A stretch of DNA of 64,000 nt. Source: Caloramator sp. E03 (lineage in GTDB: Bacteria; Bacillota; Clostridia; Clostridiales; Caloramatoraceae). The stretch covers positions 682,001-746,000 of the forward strand of contig NZ_CP040093.1 in NCBI RefSeq assembly GCF_006016075.1, written 5' to 3'. Positions within the stretch are counted from its first letter, which is position 1. Every line of letters starts with the position of its first letter. The notes under the pieces were generated by a model, which saw nothing but the letters and a program-made list of their open reading frames with translations, had not been told where the DNA came from and made no database searches. A program made the position numbers and the translations under genes. This document shows positions 41,018 to 51,024 of the stretch, piece after piece.

Positions 41018-42463
41018 TCACCTCAAATTTGAAAGTGCTTCTCTAATTCCAAGCTTTAAAATGTTTTTCATATTTTCAGCAACGGATTTAGTTAATCCTT
41101 CTATTTTAGTCAAATCCATTTTCCAAAAATCTTTATTCATAAGAACCTTTTTAGCAATATCTTCTAAAGATTTTTCATCTTCGTTGTAATCTTTCCATAC
41201 ATCATTAAAAAAGTCCAAAACAAACTCAGAATCATTAAGCTTAATTTCACTTCCATCAAGCCCTTTGCCTTTATAGAATAAAATTAAAGAAGCTAGTGAA
41301 AAAACTATATTTTTAGGAAGACATCCTTTATTATTCCTGTATTCTATTAAAGTCGGTAAAACTCTTGTTTCAAACTTTGATATACTGTTTAAAGCAATAC
41401 TTAATAGATAATGCTTGATAAATGGATTTTTAAATCTTTCTAAAACCGCATAGGAAAATTCCTTTAGCTCATTTTCCGGCAAGTCTATAACAGGAACTAT
41501 CTCATTAAAAATTGTTTCCTTTACATATCTTCCTATAAGCTCATCTTCAACTGATTCTCTAACAGTCTCAAGCTTCGAAAGCATTGCAACAGGAACCATT
41601 AAAGTATGGGCTCCATTTAAAATTCTTACTTTTCTTGTTCTATATGGTGTTAAATCATCAACCACCAATACATTTAAATTGGATTTTTCAAATGGAAGAA
41701 CTTCCTTAATCTTCTTTGGTCCTTCAATAACCCAAAGATGGAAAGGTTCACATTCAACTATTAAGTTATCCTCGTATCCTAAATACTCGCATACTTCCTT
41801 ATAGTTATCCTTTGGAAAGCCTGGAACTATCCTATCAACAAGGCTGTTATAAAATATGTTTGCCTTTAAAAGCCAATTAATAAAATCATCTCCAAGATTC
41901 CAGTGATATGCATATTTTAAAATTGTTTCTCTTAATTTTTCTCCATTTTTTTCTATAAGCTCACAGGGGATAATATAAAATCCTCTTTCTAAATCTCCGT
42001 TAAAATGCTTAAATCTCTTATATAAAAGTGCAGTTAATTTTCCAACATAGCTTTTTTGAGGTTTATCCTCTAATTTTTCAGTTTCATCAAAATAAATTCC
42101 AGCTTCAGTAGTATTTGAGATGATTATTTTTAAGCTTTCACTAAAACTCAATTTTTCATATTCATCAAAGTTTTTATATGGATTTATCCCCCTTGAAATG
42201 CTTTTAACAACCTCGCTGTTATAAACTTCATTCTCATTTTCAATTCCCTTTAAAATAACTGTATAAAGCCCGTTTTGCTCATTTAACTTTTCAACCATTC
42301 CGTTTTCAAGGGGCTGGACTACAACAACAGAACCTTCAAAGTTGCCTGTCTCATTTAACCTGTTTATCATCCAATCCACAAAGGCTCTTAAAAAATTTCC
42401 CTCTCCAAATTGTAGTATTTTTTCAACGTTGTTGTTTTTGGTTTTAATATTGCTTATATTCAC
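41018..42463 (-). CDS. uxaB: Tagaturonate reductase (altronate oxidoreductase)
   Basis: A 481-residue long-chain mannitol dehydrogenase-type enzyme. The nucleotide-binding start is LQFGEGNFLRAFVDWMI (about 17-33). The catalytic region includes NTTEAGI, IPCELIEKNGE and VRILNGAHTLMVP, where Asn and His of NGAH are catalytic. UxaB rather than mannonate UxuB fits because altronate dehydratase follows. It reduces tagaturonate with NADH. Confidence 0.92.
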   Translation of the reverse strand: MNISNIKTKNNNVEKILQFGEGNFLRAFVDWMINRLNETGNFEGSVVVVQPLENGMVEKLNEQNGLYTVILKGIENENEVYNSEVVKSISRGINPYKNFDEYEKLSFSESLKIIISNTTEAGIYFDETEKLEDKPQKSYVGKLTALLYKRFKHFNGDLERGFYIIPCELIEKNGEKLRETILKYAYHWNLGDDFINWLLKANIFYNSLVDRIVPGFPKDNYKEVCEYLGYEDNLIVECEPFHLWVIEGPKKIKEVLPFEKSNLNVLVVDDLTPYRTRKVRILNGAHTLMVPVAMLSKLETVRESVEDELIGRYVKETIFNEIVPVIDLPENELKEFSYAVLERFKNPFIKHYLLSIALNSISKFETRVLPTLIEYRNNKGCLPKNIVFSLASLILFYKGKGLDGSEIKLNDSEFVLDFFNDVWKDYNEDEKSLEDIAKKVLMNKDFWKMDLTKIEGLTKSVAENMKNILKLGIREALSNLR

Positions 42464-42535
42464 CTTTATCCCACCTTATTTTTTTTTGCTAAAGTTTAGA
42501 GTGCACCGTTTATTAAGTGCACTCTATGTTTAATA

Positions 42536-43828
42536 TCATTTCCCTAACAATCTTGGTAAAAATAGTGTTACTTGAGGTACATAGGTCAGAATCATTAACA
42601 CAATAAACATCATTGCATAGAAAGGCATCAATGATTTTGCTATCTTCTCCATTGGTATTTTAGCTATCGAACATCCAACAAAAAGTGTTGAACCTACTGG
42701 AGGAGTCAAAAGCCCAATTCCTAAGTTGAGCATAAGCACTATTCCAAATTGAATAGGATCCATTCCAACCTTTGTAACAACCGGAAGTAAAATAGGCGTA
42801 CATATTAAAATTAACGGAGCCATATCCATTATCATACCTAAGATAAGGAGTACAATATTTACTATTAGCAGAATTACATATTTGTTATTTGAAATTGAAA
42901 TTAATGCGTTTGTTACTAAAAAGGGAATTTTTAAATAAGCCATCATCCATGCAAAAGCACTCGAAGTTGCAATAAGCGCAAGAACCATTGACAATGTTCT
43001 TAATGAATTCTTTAATATAGGTATCATTCTTGAAATTTTTATATCTTTATATACAAAGAATGTAATTATGAAGGCATAAACTGTTGCAATTGCTGCTGAT
43101 TCAGTTGCTGTAAAGACTCCTGTACTAACTCCAACTATTATAATTACTGCAGTAAATAATCCTAATATACCATCCTTTATTATTTTTACTGCTTCCTTAA
43201 ATGGAACTTTTTCACCACGAGGATAATTTCTTTTAACTGCAATAATATAGCTTAAAACCATCAGCATAACCCCAAGTAAAATACCAGGAATTACACCTCC
43301 TAAAAACAGGTTTCCAACTGATATCCCGCCAGCAGCAAGGGAGTATATAATCATATTATGGCTTGGAGGAATCAATATCCCTTGCGTAGAACCTGTAATT
43401 GTTACGTCAACAGCATAATCCTTATCATAACCCTGCTTTTCCATCATTGGAATCATTATAGAACCTATTGAAGATGTATCAGCAACTGAAGAACCTGATA
43501 TACCTCCAAAGAACATGCTCGCCAATACATTTACCATTGCAAGGCCTCCACGCATTCTTCCAACCAATACATTGGAAAAATCTATCAGCCTTTTAGATAT
43601 TCCTCCTTCTCCCATTATTTCTCCTGCAACAATAAAAAACGGTATAGCAACTAAAGAGAAGGAATTTATACCTTTTACCATCTGCTGCACAACTACCATA
43701 GAAGGTATTTTTAAGTAAATCGCTGTAACAAATGTTGATATTGCAAGGGAAAAAGATATTGGAACTCTAATTATTAATAATCCAAAAAACACTATAAGTA
43801 AAAGACATATCGCAGTTGTATTAACCAT
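42536..43828 (-). CDS. dctM: TRAP transporter large permease (DctM)
   Basis: A 430-residue protein with about 12 hydrophobic segments. Typical TRAP-L features are VVQQMVKGINSFSLVAIPFF, FFGGISGSSVADTSSIGSIMIP and STQGILIPPSHNMIIYS, which form the Na+ and scoop regions. It works with DctQ and the DctP binding protein to import uronates with a sodium gradient. It is 4 nt downstream of dctQ and 72 nt before uxaB. Confidence 0.94.
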   Translation of the reverse strand: MVNTTAICLLLIVFFGLLIIRVPISFSLAISTFVTAIYLKIPSMVVVQQMVKGINSFSLVAIPFFIVAGEIMGEGGISKRLIDFSNVLVGRMRGGLAMVNVLASMFFGGISGSSVADTSSIGSIMIPMMEKQGYDKDYAVDVTITGSTQGILIPPSHNMIIYSLAAGGISVGNLFLGGVIPGILLGVMLMVLSYIIAVKRNYPRGEKVPFKEAVKIIKDGILGLFTAVIIIVGVSTGVFTATESAAIATVYAFIITFFVYKDIKISRMIPILKNSLRTLSMVLALIATSSAFAWMMAYLKIPFLVTNALISISNNKYVILLIVNIVLLILGMIMDMAPLILICTPILLPVVTKVGMDPIQFGIVLMLNLGIGLLTPPVGSTLFVGCSIAKIPMEKIAKSLMPFYAMMFIVLMILTYVPQVTLFLPRLLGK

Positions 43829-43832
43829 ATTT

Positions 43833-44321
43833 TCACCTCTGATTTTCCTGATTAACTGCCCTAAATCCTGCTAATTTATTAATTGAGAATAGTACTATAA
43901 GCACACCTGACAATGGAACCATTAAATAAAGCATTGATGAAGGCCATTGAGTTGCGGGCAAAGTTGACCCCTTTGCCTCTACAACCAATCTATAGCCATA
44001 AAACGCTGTGAATATTCCAAATATCAAAGTGATAAGCTCATCCACCTTATAAATTATCTTTTTTGTGTTGTTAGAAAATAAATTTACAATGGCTTCAATT
44101 GAAAGATGAATATCCTTTTTAACTCCGAGGGCGATCCCTATAAACCCGAACCACACCATAAGGAGCATTGTAATTTCTTCAGACCATCTTAAAGTAAAAC
44201 TAAAGAAGAATCTGGTAAAAACCTGAAAACTAACAATCATAATCATCAATCCTAAAAATATAGATGCTAAGTATTCGAAAAAAGAACTAATTTTATTAAG
44301 TAAATTTGAAAAACTCTTCAA
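43833..44321 (-). CDS. dctQ: TRAP transporter small permease (DctQ)
   Basis: A 162-residue protein with four transmembrane helices (about 15-35, 50-68, 85-108, 125-148). The motif FTLRWSEEITMLLMVWFGFIG is the DctQ signature, with the Trp-Ser-Glu-Glu turn (residues about 38-43). It forms a complex with DctM. It lies between dctP and dctM. Confidence 0.92.
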   Translation of the reverse strand: MKSFSNLLNKISSFFEYLASIFLGLMIMIVSFQVFTRFFFSFTLRWSEEITMLLMVWFGFIGIALGVKKDIHLSIEAIVNLFSNNTKKIIYKVDELITLIFGIFTAFYGYRLVVEAKGSTLPATQWPSSMLYLMVPLSGVLIVLFSINKLAGFRAVNQENQR

Positions 44322-44351
44322 TATATAACCTCCTCCTTTAGAAAAGGCTTA

Positions 44352-45371
44352 TTATTTTGTATTAATAATTTCATTAATTAAATCCTTATATTCCTTACCG
44401 TATTCATCGTATAATACTTTTACCTTATCTTGGAATTCAGAATTACTTTCAAGAGTTGTAATTTTTACACCCTTATCTTTTAATTGATTTTTAGCTGCTT
44501 CTTCATCCTTTTGCCATTCCTGTCTTTGATATAATCCAGCCTTTACAGCAGCATCCTTTATTATCTTCTGATCATCTGCAGAAAGCTTGTCCCAAGTAAT
44601 CTTACTCATAATTATTACTTCTGGAACTCTTGTGTGTTCATCAGTTGTTATATATTTTGCAACTTCAAAGTGATTTGAAGAAAGATAACTTGCCCAGTTG
44701 TTTTCAGCTCCATCTATTACTCCTGTTTGAAGAGCACTATATACTTCGCTGTATGCCATAGGTGTTGGTGAAGCTCCTAAAGCTTTAACAAGATCCATCA
44801 TCATCTTGTTCTCTTGAACCCTAATCTTTAATCCTTTTAAATCATCTGGTTTCTTAACTTCTTTCTTAGTGTTGTAGAAGTTTCTTGATCCTGCATCAAA
44901 CCAGCATAATCCTTCAAATTTATAATTTTCAAGGTTTTTAAATATCTTTTCTCCTACAGGACCATCGAGTACTTTAAACATATGCTCAGTGTCCCTGTAA
45001 AGGTATGGAAGCATCAAGGCGCTTAATTCTTTATCAAATTCTGCCAAAGGTGAAATACTTGTTCTTACTAAATCGATAGCTCCAAATTGAACCTGCTCAA
45101 TTACGCTCTTTTCGTCTCCAAGCTGTCCTCCAGGATAAACTTCAACTTTTATTCTACCCTTTGAATTTTCTTCAACGAGTCTTGCGAATTCCTTATCAGC
45201 TCTTACAGTTACAAACCCATCTGGGTGAGTATCAGAAAGTCTTAAAACGATTTGTTTTTGTTCTTGATTTGAGTTACTTGTAGAATTGTTTGTTGATTTG
45301 CTTGAGCATCCTAAAAATGAACTTATTAATGCTAAAGACATAGTAATTGTTAGTAGTTTTTTAAGTTTCAT
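44352..45371 (-). CDS. dctP: TRAP transporter substrate-binding lipoprotein (DctP)
   Basis: A 339-residue extracellular binding protein. The signal peptide ends in a lipobox (ISSFLGC, Cys about residue 22), followed by a Ser/Asn linker. Family motifs are VRADKEFARLVEENSKGRI, QFGAIDLVRTSISPLAEF and GLKIRVQENKMMMDLVKALGASP (residues about 147-169; Arg in RVQ binds the carboxylate). Carboxylate binding fits a uronate ligand. First gene of the operon, with GGGGGATTAAT as RBS. Confidence 0.94.
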   Translation of the reverse strand: MKLKKLLTITMSLALISSFLGCSSKSTNNSTSNSNQEQKQIVLRLSDTHPDGFVTVRADKEFARLVEENSKGRIKVEVYPGGQLGDEKSVIEQVQFGAIDLVRTSISPLAEFDKELSALMLPYLYRDTEHMFKVLDGPVGEKIFKNLENYKFEGLCWFDAGSRNFYNTKKEVKKPDDLKGLKIRVQENKMMMDLVKALGASPTPMAYSEVYSALQTGVIDGAENNWASYLSSNHFEVAKYITTDEHTRVPEVIIMSKITWDKLSADDQKIIKDAAVKAGLYQRQEWQKDEEAAKNQLKDKGVKITTLESNSEFQDKVKVLYDEYGKEYKDLINEIINTK

Positions 45372-45396
45372 ATTAATCCCCCTTTGATTTTTTCTA

Positions 45397-45424
45397 TCTT
45401 AATTTTAAGATAAATCTTAATTTT
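45397..45424. promoter_or_regulatory. Direct repeat / palindromes in the dctP leader
   Basis: ATCTTAATTTT occurs twice with a 17-bp period (45397-45407 and 45414-45424), overlapping the palindromes ATCTTAATTTTAAGAT and TTAAGATAAATCTTAA. The site is 26-53 nt upstream of dctP. Direct repeats are a common binding-site form for AraC-type regulators such as the YesN-like protein encoded next door, but the position so close to the start is odd. Confidence 0.4.
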
Positions 45425-45484
45425 TTTATATGTTTATTATTGTTGTATTTCTTTCTTTTTTTGCTAATTTTCAAAAATTAACAA

Positions 45485-45509
45485 AAATTTAAAAGGCTCA
45501 AAAGCCTTT
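45485..45509 (-). terminator. Terminator after the YesN-like response regulator
   Basis: The stem AAAGGCT / AGCCTTT (45503-45509 and 45492-45498) with a TTTG loop abuts the stop codon and is followed by TAAATTTTTG on the minus strand. Confidence 0.65.
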
Positions 45510-47029
45510 CAATTTATTATCTTCTTAAAATATTCTGTTGGAGCAGAATTTGTATACTTTTTAAATGCCTTGCTAAAATAATTTTGATCTGGATACCCAA
45601 CCTCCTGTGCTATTTCTTTTATGCTTTTATTTCCTTTTAAAAGCATATTTATTGCCTTTTCCATTCTAATCTTTATCAAATAATCCTTAAAGTTTATTCC
45701 TTCAGCTTCATAAAAAATCCTGCTAAAATGGGAGCTGCTCATTGAAACATAATTTGCTACTCTCTCAAGGGTAATATCTTTCATATAATTTTCCTCAATA
45801 TAGTTTTTAGCTTTTTCAATTACACCAAAATTATCACTTTCTTTAATACGTTTAAATAAAATTATTAGATTTTTTATCTTTTCTTTAAGTAAAAGCGTAA
45901 CATCTTCAATTTTATTCATTTTATTTATTTCTTCATTAAAAATTAAAATTTCGTCTTTATTGAGATTCTTTTTAAAATAATTTGGTATATTAGTTATCAG
46001 ATATTCATAAATTTCTGAAATAAAAATTTTATATTGATTTATTTCATAGCAATCATTGGAATTAAATCTCAAAAGAATCAATTCCTCAAATACTATATTA
46101 AATCGATTAATATCATTATCAATAATGCTTCTTAATAGCTTATTATACACATGATTATTTTTTTGAAAGGTATCTTCTTTTTCTTCATTTAAAGCTTCAT
46201 TTTCACATAAATCTCTTTTTGCCTTTTTATATGATAAATAAAAATTTTTCAAATCATCTTCAATCATCCCAATTGCAAAGGATAAAAATATATCTTTTTT
46301 ATCAAATATTTTTTTAAAAATCTCTTTATTAAGCTTTTTATCTATATTATCATCAAATATTAAAAAAACTGCTTCGTTTTTATTTACTCCACCAATCACT
46401 TCATTAAAAAAACACTTTAATTCATCTTTTATAATTTCAACGCTTTCATCCTTTAAATCATCCTTTAGTAAGCATATAAGACAGCAATATCTATTATTGG
46501 TTATATTTAATATTTTTTTATACTCTTCAATCTGCACTTCCTCTGGCTTATGAGAATATATTAAATTTAAAATTATTTCCTTTTCCGCAAGGGATAATAA
46601 TTCAGCGTATTTCTTTTCAATCTGCTCATTTTTATTTTTAAGAAGTTTTTTAATATAGAATTTGTTAAGCAAAGAATCTATGATATCGGTAAATTCTTCA
46701 TTAGAATATGGCTTTAATAGATAATCTGCAACTCCAATTTTTATAGATTCCTTTGCATATTCAAAATAATTAAAAGCAGTAAGTATTACAATCTCTGTTT
46801 CAGACAATTCACTTTTTATTATCTTCCCTGCTTCAAGTCCATCAAGCATAGGCATTTTAATGTCCATCAAAATTATATCCGGCTTTAAATTAATTGCAAA
46901 ATCAACAGCTTCCCTTCCATTTGAAGCTTCTGCCACAATTTCAAGATTGTTTTTATAGTATTTTTCTAATAAATATCTTAATGCTTTTCTTTCAAGACTC
47001 TCATCTTCAGCTATCATAATTTTCAGCAA
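45509..47029 (-). CDS. YesN-type response regulator with AraC DNA-binding domain
   Basis: A response regulator of about 506 residues. The REC domain has IMIAEDES at the start, the phospho-Asp in DIILMDIKMPMLDGLEAG (about 56) and the Lys in DYLLKPYSNEE (about 104). A variable middle region (about 130-390) follows, then two HTH_18 motifs, ITLERVANYVSMSSSHFSRIF and SIKEIAQEVGYPDQNYFSKAFKKY. I prefer the TTG start at 47029 because AGGTGATTATT lies just upstream; it overlaps the kinase gene by 23 nt. It is likely to control the adjacent TRAP/uxa operon on uronate sensing. Confidence 0.9.
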   Translation of the reverse strand: MLKIMIAEDESLERKALRYLLEKYYKNNLEIVAEASNGREAVDFAINLKPDIILMDIKMPMLDGLEAGKIIKSELSETEIVILTAFNYFEYAKESIKIGVADYLLKPYSNEEFTDIIDSLLNKFYIKKLLKNKNEQIEKKYAELLSLAEKEIILNLIYSHKPEEVQIEEYKKILNITNNRYCCLICLLKDDLKDESVEIIKDELKCFFNEVIGGVNKNEAVFLIFDDNIDKKLNKEIFKKIFDKKDIFLSFAIGMIEDDLKNFYLSYKKAKRDLCENEALNEEKEDTFQKNNHVYNKLLRSIIDNDINRFNIVFEELILLRFNSNDCYEINQYKIFISEIYEYLITNIPNYFKKNLNKDEILIFNEEINKMNKIEDVTLLLKEKIKNLIILFKRIKESDNFGVIEKAKNYIEENYMKDITLERVANYVSMSSSHFSRIFYEAEGINFKDYLIKIRMEKAINMLLKGNKSIKEIAQEVGYPDQNYFSKAFKKYTNSAPTEYFKKIIN

Positions 47030-48512
47030 AATAATCACCTCGAACAATAGGTAGGATTATTGATATTTTTGTACCTTTATTTAGCTTAGATTCTATGTTA
47101 AAAGAAAATCTATCTTTATAATACAACTCTAAGCGCTCTAAAATATTGGATATTCCTAATCCTGAAGATTTTTTTGAAATACCCTTAAACTGTTTTTTTA
47201 GTATTTTTTGTATAGTGTCTTCATTCATTCCCATTCCATTATCAGATATTGTTATTTTTATACATTCATTATCTTTTTGGGCATATACAAAAATATCCCC
47301 TCCATCTTCTTTTTCATCAATGCCATGGGAAATAGCGTTTTCTACTAAAGGCTGTAAAATCATTCTTGGTATTCTTATATTTTCAGCATCCTTTTCAATT
47401 TCAAAGTTAAAACTCATTCTGTCTTTAAATCTCGTTTCCTGAATTAGTGCATATGCTTTTAAAATATTTATCTCTTCCTTTAATTCAACAAAATCATCAA
47501 TACTGTTTAGGTTATATCTTAATATCTTTGATATAGCTTCAATTAGTTTAACAGTATTTTCTCTTGGTTCAAAGAGGGCAGATCTTGATACTGTATTTAA
47601 TGCATTAAAAAGGAAATGAGGATTAATCTGCGTTTTTAATGCTCTTAATTGAGTCTCTCTTAAAATTTTATCTTTCTCAATGTTTTTAATTTTTTCTTGG
47701 TTGTACTTGTTTTCAAGTTCAGCTTTCTCATTTATTTCATTTATATAGTTTTTTATGCTATGCTTCATTTTGTTAAAGGCCTCTGCTAATATATTTAATT
47801 CTTCATACTTTTGCCCCTTCATGTCCTCAATATCCCAATCTGCATTTGAAAGCCTCTCAATGTTTTTTAGTATTTGCCACATAGTGTTCTTAATATTTAA
47901 GCTGACTGCAATAACTATCATTATAGAAATGATTATAATTATAAAAACAATCCTTTGTATTTCCCGCTCTACTTTTTTGTTATTTATAAGTATTTCGTTA
48001 TATGTATTGTTGCTGTAAAGCAAAAATGAAACTGCTGTTTTTTGAAGATGGCTGTTAATATGAATGTACATGCTCTTAACTTCCATTATTTTATTATAGT
48101 CAGATTGTTCAAGTATATCTTTTTTAGTCAGCATTTTTATTTGCTCATCATACCATTCAAGCATATTTTTTATGTTTCTAATATAAATTCCGCACTCAGT
48201 ATTTATATTATGATTAGTTTCTATTGAATTTACATTATTCTTAACCTTTTCAATTGAAATATAGTATTTATTAAGATAATCTTTATCCCTTGTTTTGATA
48301 TATTTATCAAAATAGTTAAAGCTGTTATTAAGTTCTAATGAGGAGCTCCCTATGGTTATATTTATCCTCATAAGATTATCATAACGTTCTTTTGCCTTTT
48401 CTTTTAAATTTCCTAAAAGTATATATCCACTGCTCATTATTATAATTACAAGTAAAAGAGTAAATATTATTGTTGAAACGATTGTCCTTTTGAAAACTTT
48501 AGTTTTTCCCAT
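47007..48512 (-). CDS. YesM-type sensor histidine kinase
   Basis: A 501-residue membrane kinase: TM1 at about 10-32, extracellular helical sensor (about 33-180), TM2 (about 184-204), a HAMP-like stretch and coiled coil (about 205-290), then the His_kinase domain with phospho-His in QINPHFLFNALNTVSRSA and the ATPase domain with N-box VENAISHGIDEK and G-boxes DNGMGMNED and GLGISNILERL. The start ATG at 48512 has AAGGGGGAGATT upstream. It pairs with the response regulator whose gene overlaps its end. Neighbours suggest it senses uronates or their oligomers. Confidence 0.9.
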   Translation of the reverse strand: MGKTKVFKRTIVSTIIFTLLLVIIIMSSGYILLGNLKEKAKERYDNLMRINITIGSSSLELNNSFNYFDKYIKTRDKDYLNKYYISIEKVKNNVNSIETNHNINTECGIYIRNIKNMLEWYDEQIKMLTKKDILEQSDYNKIMEVKSMYIHINSHLQKTAVSFLLYSNNTYNEILINNKKVEREIQRIVFIIIIISIMIVIAVSLNIKNTMWQILKNIERLSNADWDIEDMKGQKYEELNILAEAFNKMKHSIKNYINEINEKAELENKYNQEKIKNIEKDKILRETQLRALKTQINPHFLFNALNTVSRSALFEPRENTVKLIEAISKILRYNLNSIDDFVELKEEINILKAYALIQETRFKDRMSFNFEIEKDAENIRIPRMILQPLVENAISHGIDEKEDGGDIFVYAQKDNECIKITISDNGMGMNEDTIQKILKKQFKGISKKSSGLGISNILERLELYYKDRFSFNIESKLNKGTKISIILPIVRGDYFAENYDS

Positions 48513-48622
48513 AATCTCCCCCTTAAATAATTTCATAGTCTTATTCACAGATTTATTATAAATACTAATCAGTTGATAAGCAAATATGAATTATAAGTTG
48601 TAATATTTTCCCATGCAAAAAA

Positions 48623-48643
48623 GACCGGAATCATCGGCCATCA
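48623..48643 (-). terminator. Terminator after the second patB copy
   Basis: Identical to the hairpin at 13421-13441 (GGCCG / CGGTC, with one G-U pair) and here followed by TTTTTTGC on the minus strand. Confidence 0.65.
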
Positions 48644-48651
48644 AAATTAAC

Positions 48652-49848
48652 TTATGAAAAAATCTTATCTAAATTTTGAACACATTTTTCTATCCTTTCC
48701 ATAGCCTTTTTAATATTTTCTCTTTGGGTCCCAAGGTTTATTCTTATCCATCCTTCACCATCACAAACAAAATTATTTCCATCCTCAACTAAAACACCAT
48801 ATTCTGATGATAATAGTTTAGTAAATTCAGTGGATGTAATTCCAGTTTTACTAATATTTATCCATAAAAGATATGAAGACTCCATTTTCATATAGGAGAG
48901 TTTAGGAATTTTATTATCTATAAAATCTACAGTATATAAATAATTATCATAAATATATTTTGTAACTTCCTTAAGATAGTCTTTGCAATCATTATAGGCT
49001 GATATTATTCCTATTATTCCAAATACGTTTGGTGAAGTTATCGAATTTTTAAAAAGTCTTTCTCTGAACCTTTCTCTTATATTTTTATTTGGAATAATAG
49101 AATATGAAGTTTTAAGCCCTCCCAAATTAAAAGCCTTATTTGGGGAAGAAAGCAATATTATATTATCCATTAATTCCTCCTCCAAGGAAAGAATAGAATA
49201 AAATCTTCCAAAATGTATCTGCTCTCCATGTACTTCATCAACAACAAGAATAGTTTTATATTTTTTGCAAAGCATTGCAATTTTTCTTAATTCATCGATG
49301 CTCCATATCCTCCCTGAAGGATTGTGAGGTGAGCAAAGCAAATATAGCTTTGGTTTAAATTCTCTAAGCTGAGATTCTATTTCTTCAAAATCTATGTAAT
49401 ATCTGTTTTCGATAATATTTAATTTATTATAAATACACCTTACTCCCTGTTTTATTGCTGCACTATTAAAGGGTTCATATACTGGAGTATTCATTATTAC
49501 AAAGTCATTTTCATTGCAAAATGCCTGAACAATATAATGCAGAGTAGATACCGTTCCATAACTTAAAGTTATCCATTCTTTATAAATCTCAACTCCATGC
49601 ATATCCTTCTTCCAGTTTATTACTGCATCATAAAATTCATCATAAACATAAGTATATCCAAATACTCCTCTGTCGATTGCTTTTTTAAAAGAATTCAGTA
49701 TATTATCAGGGGCTTTAAAATCCATATCCGCAATCCATAATGGAATAAAGTCATCTGATACATATTTAAAATGTTCCTTGATTATTTTTTTGTCCCATTT
49801 TCTACATCTTTCATTTATTCTATCTGTTTTTATATCAAAATTGTACAT
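48652..49848 (-). CDS. patB: PatB/MalY-type PLP-dependent C-S lyase / aminotransferase (copy 2)
   Basis: A 398-residue protein almost identical to the one at 13450-14646; the visible differences are a few residues around IMNTPVYEPFNSAAIKQG (IINTPVYEPFNGAVVKQG in copy 1). All PLP motifs are intact, so it could be active. It is separated from any PTS here; upstream are only the IS-split pepP and a broken pepV. The constant offset of 35,202 bp and lack of indels over both genes show a very recent duplication or gene conversion. Confidence 0.88.
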   Translation of the reverse strand: MYNFDIKTDRINERCRKWDKKIIKEHFKYVSDDFIPLWIADMDFKAPDNILNSFKKAIDRGVFGYTYVYDEFYDAVINWKKDMHGVEIYKEWITLSYGTVSTLHYIVQAFCNENDFVIMNTPVYEPFNSAAIKQGVRCIYNKLNIIENRYYIDFEEIESQLREFKPKLYLLCSPHNPSGRIWSIDELRKIAMLCKKYKTILVVDEVHGEQIHFGRFYSILSLEEELMDNIILLSSPNKAFNLGGLKTSYSIIPNKNIRERFRERLFKNSITSPNVFGIIGIISAYNDCKDYLKEVTKYIYDNYLYTVDFIDNKIPKLSYMKMESSYLLWINISKTGITSTEFTKLLSSEYGVLVEDGNNFVCDGEGWIRINLGTQRENIKKAMERIEKCVQNLDKIFS

Positions 49849-49852
49849 AACA

Positions 49853-50915
49853 TCACCCCTTTACAGAAATAAGTTCTCTATCGCTATTAGTTAAAACTTC
49901 AAAACCTTCCTCAGTTACAAGTACATCATCTTCTATTCTAACTCCTCCAAGCCCCTCTATGTAAATTCCAGGTTCAATGGTAATAATCATTCCTGCCTCC
50001 AAAAATATGTCATTCCCTTTTCCAATTACAGGATATTCATGAACCAAAATGCCTACTCCATGGCCAAGATTATGGCCAAAATTCTTTCCGTATCCTTCTT
50101 TTTCGATAATATTCCTTGCTATACCGTCAAGATACGAGGCAGTTATCCCTGCTTTAACGCTCTTTACAGCTTTCCACTGAGCTTTTTTTACAATCTCATA
50201 AATTTTTATCATTTCTTTATTATAAGCTTCTCCAAGCAAAAAGGTTCGAGTCATATCTGAACAATAGTTATTATAATTTACGCCAAAATCAATAGTTATA
50301 AATTCTCCTCTTTTTATAACTTTATCCGATGCTTTCCCATGGGGAAGAGCACCCCTTTCTCCTGAAGCTACAATTATATCAAAAGATTCTTTATCTCCGT
50401 TACATTCTTTAATATATCTTACAAGTTCTCTTTCAACCTGCTTTTCAGTCATTCCTTCTTTTACAAAAGACAGTATGTGTTTATACGCTTTATCGGCTAT
50501 TTGAGCAGCTGTTCTTATTTTTTCAATTTCTTCCGAAGTTTTTATCGCTCTTAGGCTATCTAAAGAAATGCTTAAAAATACTACTTTAACATGCTCAGCC
50601 AACTTCATATAATTATCATAAGTAAGATTATCTCCTTCAAATCCTATTATTTTTATACTTTCTTTTTTAGCAATCTCATTTAAGAGGTTAAAAATAGTTC
50701 TTTCCTTTGAAATTTCAATAACGCTAAACTCCTTTGCATTTTCTTTTACCTGAACATAATATCGTGAATCCACAAGAGCATATTGATTGTTTCTTGTTAT
50801 AAGAAGATATCCTGAGTTGCTATATAGATTTGCCAAATAGAATTTATTATAGGGAGAATTTATTAAAAACGCATCTAAAAAATTTTCTTTCATTATATTT
50901 CTTATTTTTTTTAAC
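49853..50915 (-). pseudogene. Xaa-Pro aminopeptidase copy 2, 5' end split off by IS605-type insertion
   Basis: Same M24B enzyme as at 14651-15721. The first three codons (ATG GAC AGA, 52603-52611) lie beyond the insertion sequence. Removing 50916-52602 restores M-D-R-V-K-K-I-R-N-I-M-K, in frame and matching M-E-R-L-N-K-I-R-E-I-M-K of copy 1. An internal ATG at 50893 could still give 346 residues with all metal ligands (lacking only about 10 residues), but no RBS or promoter is evident at this position. Confidence 0.85.
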
Positions 50916-51024
50916 TAAACAGCAACATTCATCGCCCACTTCTGTAAGTGGGCGATGAATGTTGCTTGATAAATTATTCCTTTATGATATAATCAGTATT
51001 ATAGGAAGGAGGTTATGCAATATA

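Noticed and set aside
47146-48227. Plus-strand frames opposite the sensor kinase
   Set aside because: Low-complexity hydrophobic shadows of the kinase gene with no start signals.
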